64,000 bases of DNA, taken from positions 310,001 through 374,000 of the forward strand of contig JAHZIX010000017.1 of NCBI GenBank assembly GCA_022601195.1, read 5' to 3'. The notes beneath the pieces were generated by a model. It searched no databases, was not told the DNA's origin, and saw only the letters and a list, made by a program, of their open reading frames with translations. Every line of letters begins with the position of its first letter. Within the stretch, counting starts at the first letter, position 1. The stretch is from Deltaproteobacteria bacterium. GTDB lineage: Bacteria > Acidobacteriota > Thermoanaerobaculia > Multivoradales > JAHZIX01. Shown one piece after another: positions 58,657-64,000 of the stretch. Made by a program: the position numbers and the translations under genes.

Positions 58657-59457
58657 TTACGGACACAGACCAAGAGGGTTAGAAAAATCTATGCCATTGA
58701 ACTCGCAGCTGTTGAGGAGGTAGAAGTTGCCGCCGGTGAAGTCGGTAAACCCGTAGGTGTTGTTTACGTCTGAACTGTTGAAGCTGAGGTAGTTCACGGT
58801 GGATAAGCTGGCAACGCCTTCGGACTGATTCCCCATAATTTGGTTACGGTAGAGGATGTTGCCGTCGGAGGTCCCTTGGATGACCACGCCGGCGCTGAAG
58901 TTCTGGGAAGCGTTGTTTCGGACCAGTGCGTTGCCGTCCGCATCGATGAGATCGATGCCGCGGAAACCGTTGGCCACGGCGACGTTTTCTATCAGCATGT
59001 TACCGATAGAGTTAATCACAGCAAAGCCACGACCAGCGTTGTTTTGCGCTTGATTTTTCTCCAAGACGTTTCCATCCGATCCTCCAGAGAGTTGGAACGC
59101 ACCGTTGCCCACGGAGGTGTTGTTGATGGCTATGTTGTTGGTCAGATAGTTCGACGATGACCCCATGAGCCGGAAGCCCACGGCGAAGTTCGCCACCGTG
59201 CAGTTCTCGACAATGACCCCAGTTCGGCCATTTAGCTGGATACCGGTGCCGCCTCCGGAGCCGGTTATGGTGAAGCCGTTGCAGTCGAGAGTTATGTCGT
59301 CGGCACCAATGGTGGGTCCGTCGCCAGCGCAAATTGCCGGTCCGACTAGCGTGGTACTGGTCAGCAACGTGGTTACGCACTGCGCTCCTGCCTCGATGCT
59401 GAAGAAAGTAAGTAGGGCGATCATCAGGGCAAGCGGTGTCACCATCAGTCGTTTCAT
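58657..59457 (-). CDS. Secreted right-handed parallel beta-helix protein
   Basis: From MKRLMVTPLALMIALLTFFSIEAGA the protein is 266 aa with a signal peptide. The mature part has repeated PbH1/NosD-like rungs (ITLDCNGFTITGSGGGTGIQL, VIVENCTVANFAVGFRLMGSSSNYLTNNIAINN, GNVLEKNQAQNNAGRGFAVINS, GNALVRNNASQNFSAGVVIQGTSDGNILYRN). Such folds occur in polysaccharide-active and surface proteins; no catalytic residues stand out. AAGGAG lies six bases before ATG 59457, which is preferred over the ATG two codons earlier. Confidence 0.82.
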   Translation of the reverse strand: MKRLMVTPLALMIALLTFFSIEAGAQCVTTLLTSTTLVGPAICAGDGPTIGADDITLDCNGFTITGSGGGTGIQLNGRTGVIVENCTVANFAVGFRLMGSSSNYLTNNIAINNTSVGNGAFQLSGGSDGNVLEKNQAQNNAGRGFAVINSIGNMLIENVAVANGFRGIDLIDADGNALVRNNASQNFSAGVVIQGTSDGNILYRNQIMGNQSEGVASLSTVNYLSFNSSDVNNTYGFTDFTGGNFYLLNSCEFNGIDFSNPLGLCP

Positions 59458-59831
59458 TGTCATCTCCTTGAGTAAATCTCAGTTGTTTCTTCCGTTGGTG
59501 CGTTGCACTAACTCGGCCTGAGCTCGCGCTCCCCAATGGAAAATTGGGTCAGGCTCTCCGCTTAGATCCGAAGCCAGAGCTAGGCGGCTGCGGTACTGCA
59601 TGCAGAGTCGTCCCCACCAGAGAGGCTAGAGACAGAAAGAGCGAGACCTTAGGGTTCTTACCGCGCTTCATTTAATAGAAATACCACAACAAGACGCTTA
59701 AGAAAACTCTTATTTCCGCGTTACCGCTTAACGAGTACTACTGGGCTTTCGGAGGTCCTCAAACAATAGGCCCACCAGATGGCACTCTCTATCGCCAAGG
59801 GTTCCTCCCTAAAGCCCTATGACCAAGCTGA
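59458..59831. other. Divergent intergenic region
   Basis: About 370 bp between the beta-helix gene and the ArsR-controlled promoter. No gene recognised; part is locally AT-rich (AAGAAAACTCTTATTT). Confidence 0.35.
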
Positions 59832-59858
59832 TTGACCGGATTAAGGGGCCACTCTAAT
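59832..59858 (+). promoter_or_regulatory. Candidate promoter of the AHSA1-arsR operon
   Basis: TTGACC (59832-59837) and TCTAAT (59853-59858) are 15 bp apart, a short but usable spacing. Transcription would start around 59865, right at the first operator. Confidence 0.4.
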
Positions 59859-59865
59859 CAGTTAG

Positions 59866-59881
59866 GCAACAAAAAGGTTGC
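59866..59881. promoter_or_regulatory. ArsR-type operator 1
   Basis: GCAAC-AAAAAG-GTTGC is an inverted repeat with 6-nt spacer, preceded by AGG. It sits at the predicted transcription start. An identical pair of half-sites occurs at 59911-59926. Confidence 0.6.
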
Positions 59882-59910
59882 GCTTCACGGAGCAGGCTGG
59901 TAACCTAAAG

Positions 59911-59926
59911 GCAACTAGGAGGTTGC
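59911..59926. promoter_or_regulatory. ArsR-type operator 2 overlapping the ribosome binding site
   Basis: GCAAC-TAGGAG-GTTGC has the same half-sites and spacer length as operator 1, 45 bp downstream. It contains the AGGAGG Shine-Dalgarno of the AHSA1 gene. The ArsR protein encoded next is the likely ligand. Confidence 0.6.
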
Positions 59927-59930
59927 ATAA

Positions 59931-60380
59931 ATGGAAGACCGTATTGAAAAGAGTGTGGATCTGAAAGCCCCCATCGCACGAGTTTGGCGAGCCTTGACGG
60001 ACCATGAGGAATTCGGCCAGTGGTTTCAGGTCCGGCTGGATGGACCCTTTGCCGTGGGAGAGATCTCTCAAGGGCAAGTCACCTATGAAGGGTGCAGCCA
60101 TATGAAATGGGTGGCCCAGGTCGAAGTGATGGAAACCGAGCGGCGGTTCTCTTTCCACTGGTGCCCCCTCTCGGAAGATGCTAGCAAGAGCTTCTCCAAC
60201 GAACCCAAGACCCTGGTCGAGTTCACCCTAGAGGAAATTCCCGGCGGGACCCGTCTATTGGTTTCCGAATCGGGATTTGCCTCTCTGCCGGAAGGCCTGG
60301 ATCGGGAAGGTGCCTGGCGTAGGAACAGCGACGGGTGGACTCAGCAAGTCCAGAACATCGCTGCCCATGTCCATGCTTGA
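59931..60380 (+). CDS. SRPBCC/AHSA1 family protein
   Basis: The 149-aa protein has the AHSA1 START-like pattern: DRIEKSVDLKAPIARVWRALTDHEEFGQWFQV, HMKWVAQVEVMETERRFSFHW and TLVEFTLEEIPGGTRLLVSESGFASLP ending GGW-like DGWTQQVQNI. These bind hydrophobic ligands and are commonly encoded with an ArsR regulator, as here (overlap of 14 bp). Confidence 0.9.
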   Translation: MEDRIEKSVDLKAPIARVWRALTDHEEFGQWFQVRLDGPFAVGEISQGQVTYEGCSHMKWVAQVEVMETERRFSFHWCPLSEDASKSFSNEPKTLVEFTLEEIPGGTRLLVSESGFASLPEGLDREGAWRRNSDGWTQQVQNIAAHVHA

Positions 60381-60717
60381 GTCGAATCCTCCATCGAGCC
60401 CGACTCAAGGGAACCCAGCGCCGGTATTCGCTGCTCTCGGGGATCCGACTCGCCTGGCCCTGATCTCTCGCCTCGGGGATGGCCAGGCCCGTTCCATCGC
60501 CCAACTCTCGAATGGCTTCGAGCTCACCCGACAAGGGGTGACCAAGCACTTACGAGTTTTGGAAGAGGCAGGGATCGTTGCCTCGAGCCGGGTCGGCCGG
60601 GAGAATCACTTCTCCTATGTCCCGGAACCCATCGAGGGAGTTCGCTCCTACCTGGACTCGGTTTGTGAACAATGGGACGACGCTTTGTCCAGGCTGAAGG
60701 CCTTCGTCGAGAGCTAA
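60367..60717 (+). CDS. ArsR family transcriptional regulator
   Basis: From MSMLESNPPSSPTQG the protein is 116 aa. The winged helix (PVFAALGDPTRLALISRLGDGQARSIAQLSNGFELTRQGVTKHLRVLEEAGIVASSRVGRENHF) matches ArsR proteins of the SRPBCC-linked type, and no metal-binding ELCV-C motif is present. It probably represses its own operon via the two identical operators. The track start lies inside the previous gene. Confidence 0.9.
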   Translation: MSMLESNPPSSPTQGNPAPVFAALGDPTRLALISRLGDGQARSIAQLSNGFELTRQGVTKHLRVLEEAGIVASSRVGRENHFSYVPEPIEGVRSYLDSVCEQWDDALSRLKAFVES

Positions 60718-60921
60718 TCGAAGCATTTCTTCGGTGCGCAGCGGCGAGCCTGACTCGCTGCAAGATCGATTCATCTCCACCCCTTTGGGCCCTATCTAGG
60801 CCTCGAAGGGGTACGTTTAGCCCTCCTAAGGAGGCGAACGGGTCTCGTTGCTCGCTGCTTTTTGCTCGTTGCGGGTGGTTCTGGCATACTCCAAATCGTG
60901 TTCTCTCCTAGGCAACGTTCG

Positions 60922-61284
60922 ATGTCGATCCTCATCCTCTTAGGATGGCTGGCGCCGAGCGTCCTCGCCCTCGGAATCGGTCTACACCTCGCCCTCGATC
61001 ATCACGCCCCCCACGGCGACGAGCACCAGGCGAAGATAGTGGACCTGATGAAGGCGGTGTCCCACGGGCATCACCACGATCACGGCACGATGCCGGAGCA
61101 CCAACACTACGCCCACTTCGACGGTCAGGCCCCTGTTCTCAGGTTCCATCTCAGCCTCTTGGGCGCGCTCCCTACGCCTCCGCTATGGCCAGCAACTCGG
61201 GTCGAGGAATCCACCCTCGATCGATCTCCGAGCAGCGGTTTACCACCCCCTCGTTTTACCACCAACTGTTCCCTACTGCTCTGA
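60922..61284 (+). CDS. His-rich membrane protein of a metal efflux operon
   Basis: From MSILILLGWLAPSVLALGIGLHLALDHH the protein is 120 aa: one transmembrane segment, then a histidine cluster (DHHAPHGDEHQ, SHGHHHDHGTMPEHQHYAH), likely a metal-binding region. The C-terminal half is Pro/Ser-rich. It resembles small accessory proteins preceding czcC-type genes. Function beyond metal binding is inferred from context. Confidence 0.6.
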   Translation: MSILILLGWLAPSVLALGIGLHLALDHHAPHGDEHQAKIVDLMKAVSHGHHHDHGTMPEHQHYAHFDGQAPVLRFHLSLLGALPTPPLWPATRVEESTLDRSPSSGLPPPRFTTNCSLLL

Positions 61285-61344
61285 TCCACGGTTCGCGGCC
61301 GGGCTCGTTTCGAGCCTGAAAACTCGACCTGGAAAGGAGCTAGC

Positions 61345-62610
61345 ATGCCTCGTTGCCTCCAAATCGGCCTACTGCCGGTGCTCTTCGTCGTACTTGTCGG
61401 CGCCCAGAGCTCACCGGTGATCACTGAGACCGAATACCTATCGGTCCTAAACCAGAATCATCCTGTCGTTCGCGAAGCTACAGGGGCTATCGCTATGGCC
61501 GAGGCTCGGGTCCTCGAAGCGGCAACTCAGGAGAACCCCGTTCTCGGCGCGATTCGCGAAGACCCAGACGGGCCGGTACGGCAGACCGAGTTGATGATCT
61601 CCTGGCAACTTCCCGATGCCGCCAGGAAGTCAGAGGTCAAAAACCGCCGGCAAGAGGTGAAAGCGGCAAAAGCCCATTTCACAGAGCAGGTGCTGGCCCA
61701 CCGCCTCGCCATGCGGGAGGCCTACGCCAGCTGGGCGGTCGCCAGTGATCGTCAGCGCCGGCTCGCGGCCCAGGCAACTCGCGTCGAAGCTCTGGCGGAG
61801 CGTCAGGCCGCTCGGGCCGAGAAAGGTCTCTCCTCAGGCCTCGAGAGCCATCGATTGAAGCTCGCCGCTAACGCTCTCTTGTCCCGAGTCGCCGTGGCTG
61901 CTGTTGACCGAGAACGGACCCGTGCTCAGGCGGCAACCTGGTATCCAAACCTGCCAAAGGAAGCTCGACCGGTTCTACCGGACCTGCCGGATCTCCTCAT
62001 GGCCGAGGGCTCCCCTGACCGAGTAGGGTCCACGGCTCAGATTCAGGCAGCTGAGGAGAATCTTGCCGCGGCGAGGCTAGCTCGCGTCGCGGCGGGGCGC
62101 TTCCTCAGATCTCCACAAGTCTCGGTGGGCTGGCAACGTCAAGAGGCGGAGTCAGGATCTGTCGGAGGCCCAACTTTTGGGCTCGCCTGGTCGGTTCCTG
62201 TCTTCGATCGCAAACAGGCGGCAAGGGCTTCCGCAGAGGCCCGCATCGAGACGGCACAGATTCGACTGGAGCTCATCGAGGGCGAAGTCAGGGCTTCTCG
62301 CGATGCGGCACGAAAGAGCTTCGAGCACCTCTCCACTGCCCTTGACCAGGGTCGCCAGGAAGGGGGCATCAACGAGCGAATGCTCGACGGCGCCGAGGCG
62401 GCGTTTCGTCTCGGGGAAGCGAGTTTGACGGACCTCCTGGAAATTCAACGTGCCGTCACCGAGGCGGAGCTGGCATTGCTCGACTTGCACGAAGCAGCTT
62501 TGGCCGCCCACCGGGAGATCGAACGTCTCGCCGGGCTGGTTCCTTCTTTTCCACAAACCCACACCGAAAACCCAACCAGCGACTCACCAACCGCGGAGAA
62601 AGCACCATGA
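61345..62610 (+). CDS. TolC family outer-membrane efflux protein (CzcC-like)
   Basis: The 421-aa protein has a signal peptide (LLPVLFVVLVGA) and two OEP repeats of long alpha-helical coiled coil (EYLSVLNQNHPVVREATGAIAMAEARVLEAATQENPVL; STAQIQAAEENLAAARLARVAAGRFLRSPQVSVGWQR; FRLGEASLTDLLEIQRAVTEAELALLDLHEAAL). It forms the outer-membrane channel of a tripartite efflux pump. AAAGGAG lies five bases before the ATG. Confidence 0.9.
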   Translation: MPRCLQIGLLPVLFVVLVGAQSSPVITETEYLSVLNQNHPVVREATGAIAMAEARVLEAATQENPVLGAIREDPDGPVRQTELMISWQLPDAARKSEVKNRRQEVKAAKAHFTEQVLAHRLAMREAYASWAVASDRQRRLAAQATRVEALAERQAARAEKGLSSGLESHRLKLAANALLSRVAVAAVDRERTRAQAATWYPNLPKEARPVLPDLPDLLMAEGSPDRVGSTAQIQAAEENLAAARLARVAAGRFLRSPQVSVGWQRQEAESGSVGGPTFGLAWSVPVFDRKQAARASAEARIETAQIRLELIEGEVRASRDAARKSFEHLSTALDQGRQEGGINERMLDGAEAAFRLGEASLTDLLEIQRAVTEAELALLDLHEAALAAHREIERLAGLVPSFPQTHTENPTSDSPTAEKAP

Positions 62611-62948
62611 ACAAGAGCTACTTTCTACTGTCTATTCTTTCCTTTGCCCTCCTTTCCATGGCTTGCCAGCAAGGGTCCTACGATGCTCCAAATCCTGGAG
62701 AGACAGCACCCAGCCCGACGGCGGAATCGTCGACCACGAAGGCTCCTGGGATGGATTCGGAAGCTGGGTCAGCAGAAGAGGTCAAGTATGAACCGGCCTA
62801 TCCAGCAGACGTCAGCACGGAGGAGCTGAGTGAGGAGGATGTCGCCCAGCAGGAGACCCAACACTCCCATGATGGCGGAGAGATGCATTCCCACGATGCG
62901 GAGCCGGGCCACCACGAGGACAGCGCCGATGGCCACCACGATCACTGA
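62607..62948 (+). CDS. His-rich lipoprotein
   Basis: The 113-aa protein has a lipoprotein signal with lipobox LLSMAC, a Ser/Glu-rich linker and a C-terminal histidine cluster (HSHDGGEMHSHDAEPGHHEDSADGHHDH) that should bind divalent metal. It overlaps tolC-like (ATGA) and the adaptor gene, so it is an integral part of the operon. A metal chaperone or buffer in the periplasm is inferred. Confidence 0.7.
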   Translation: MNKSYFLLSILSFALLSMACQQGSYDAPNPGETAPSPTAESSTTKAPGMDSEAGSAEEVKYEPAYPADVSTEELSEEDVAQQETQHSHDGGEMHSHDAEPGHHEDSADGHHDH

Positions 62949-64000
62949 GGGGGCCGGAAGCTACGGGCTTCCGCTCCTCGCTCTCATCTTGCTGGCGAGC
63001 TGTGCCTCTCCGACCGTCGAACCGGCAAATACCCCGGCGAGCACTCCGGCAGGTAGCTGGTCGGTCACCGCCTGGGGGGAACGTTTCGAGCTCTTTCCCG
63101 AGGTCGACCTCTTGGTCGCGGGCCAAGTCGCCATGTCACACACCCACGTGACTCGCCTCGCCGACTTTTCTCCCCTGGGCGAAGGGAAGGTGGAGATCGT
63201 CCTAAAGGGAGCTTCCGGGGAGCAGGTCTTCGAAGCCCCTCAGGCCGACCGTCCGGGAATCTTCGCCATCGAAATGAGGCCCTCTCAGTCCGGAGAGTTC
63301 GATCTGCTTTTTCGGATCCGCGACCAGCATGGAACCGAGGAAATCCGTGGTGGGCGAGTTCGCGTCGGCACCGTGGAAAACCCAGGAGGAGTGCTTCGTG
63401 CCCCTGCTCCTCGAGGTGGTTCCGATGGAGGCGAGCCTCTCTCGCTGCTCAAGGAGCAGCAATGGAAGAGTGTCTTCGGCACCACTTGGGTCCAGGAGGG
63501 GAACTTGGCCCGCAGCGCCGCCGGCCTGGCGAAGTTTCGTCCACCGGCGGGTGGGGAAAGTGCCATTACATCTCCCATAGATGGAGTCCTTCAGCCGACC
63601 GCGAGCTCTCGCTCCTGGCCCTTCGTCGGGCTCCGTGTAGAACAAGGGGCTCCCCTCTTTCAAGTCATTCCCCGGACCGCTCCTGAAAGGAGCCTAATGA
63701 CCCTCGAAGCGGAGTTGGCGACCCTCGAGGCGGAGCTGCTGTTGGCCCAGACCCGCCGCGCTCGTCTGGAAGAGCTCCTCGCCCTCGAGGCCACCAGCCA
63801 ACGGGAAGTGGACGAGGCTCGATCTCGAGCCGAGACTCTCGAGGTGCGGAAGGGAGCGGCAGCAAGAGACTTGGAAGCGGCCCGGTCATCGCGAGGCGGA
63901 GGACCGGTGGGAAGCCATCGCGGGGTTGCCCTCAAGGCTCCCTTTTCCGGGGAAATTGCGGCGGTCACCGCAACCCCTGGAGCGACCATCACCGCAGGAG
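62929..64000 (+). CDS. RND efflux periplasmic adaptor, partial at window end
   Basis: The frame opens at ATG 62929 inside the previous gene and stays open to the window edge (357 codons); it is absent from the ORF track because it has no stop. It starts with a lipoprotein signal (LPLLALILLASCASP). An N-terminal extension of about 180 residues (immunoglobulin-like beta segments, VEIVLKGASGEQVFEAPQ) precedes the membrane-fusion core: a lipoyl-like ITSPIDGVLQP with VEQGAPLFQVIP, a coiled coil (LEAELATLEAELLLAQTRRARLEELLALEATSQREVDEA) and the second lipoyl half (LKAPFSGEIAAVTATPGATI). It links an RND pump (expected beyond the window) to the TolC-like channel. Confidence 0.85.
   Translation, partial: MATTITEGAGSYGLPLLALILLASCASPTVEPANTPASTPAGSWSVTAWGERFELFPEVDLLVAGQVAMSHTHVTRLADFSPLGEGKVEIVLKGASGEQVFEAPQADRPGIFAIEMRPSQSGEFDLLFRIRDQHGTEEIRGGRVRVGTVENPGGVLRAPAPRGGSDGGEPLSLLKEQQWKSVFGTTWVQEGNLARSAAGLAKFRPPAGGESAITSPIDGVLQPTASSRSWPFVGLRVEQGAPLFQVIPRTAPERSLMTLEAELATLEAELLLAQTRRARLEELLALEATSQREVDEARSRAETLEVRKGAAARDLEAARSSRGGGPVGSHRGVALKAPFSGEIAAVTATPGATITAG

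Noticed and set aside
1-64000. CRISPR arrays, insertion sequences, phage genes, rRNA
   Set aside because: No regularly spaced repeats, transposase motifs, phage structural genes or rRNA segments were seen.

Overview
The window (about 57% GC by eye, dense gene packing, long co-directional runs with 4-bp ATGA overlaps) looks like a chromosomal segment of a diderm bacterium, most likely an Acidobacteriota member (Thermoanaerobaculia/Holophagae-like). This is inferred from lipopolysaccharide transport genes, a regulatory PTS with HPr kinase beside rpoN, an ECF sigma factor paired with a TPR-tailed Ser/Thr kinase, dockerin-like EF-hand proteins, a Spondin_N protein ending in a GFENG-type tail, and CarD. 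No database search was possible; all family names are from motif recognition.

Layout. 1-5 kb: tail of a sigma-like protein, a flavin-dependent monooxygenase behind a palindromic operator, a fused LptF-LptG permease and a QueD-like enzyme. 5-7.5 kb: parA-parB and a 680-bp gene-free region holding two identical 16-bp palindromes that are good candidates for a non-canonical parS. 7.5-28.7 kb: a long minus-strand housekeeping block, read in transcription order: TPR protein, Zn-ribbon protein, priA, spondin-like protein, accA, recJ, lptC/lptA-like, lptB, rpoN, hpf, ptsN, hprK, rapZ, manX-type EIIA, ptsH, ptsI, cupin, lipoprotein, miaB, bifunctional nuclease. PTS phosphotransfer proteins are present without any sugar permease, so the system is probably regulatory. 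28.8-30.6 kb: secreted coiled-coil protein, carD, tRNA-Leu(CAA).

31-48 kb is an accessory stretch. It contains three small secreted Cys-rich peptides. Two share an identical 7-Cys spacing, a conserved structured upstream element and a downstream hairpin. It also has two dockerin-like proteins, an ECF sigma/kinase pair whose kinase gene is interrupted by a one-base frameshift in an A8 tract, an AraC/SnoaL divergent pair, a GntR/membrane-protein pair, a secreted esterase, a large secreted protein combining two CxxCH haem motifs with a von Willebrand type D-like domain, and a decayed paralogue of it made by a microhomology deletion. An exact 16-nt motif links the dockerin operon to the kinase gene.

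48-64 kb: a CoA-transferase/HMG-CoA-lyase operon containing a truncated isochorismatase-like gene, gene debris, GntR plus two MFS transporters, UPF0114 protein, Lrp regulator, a beta-helix protein, an AHSA1-ArsR operon with two identical operators, and the start of a heavy-metal type RND efflux operon (His-rich membrane protein, TolC-like, His-rich lipoprotein, adaptor) that runs off the end.

The best candidates for something undescribed are the Cys-rich peptide family with its cassette-like flanks, the candidate parS palindrome, and the ECF/kinase/dockerin regulatory link.
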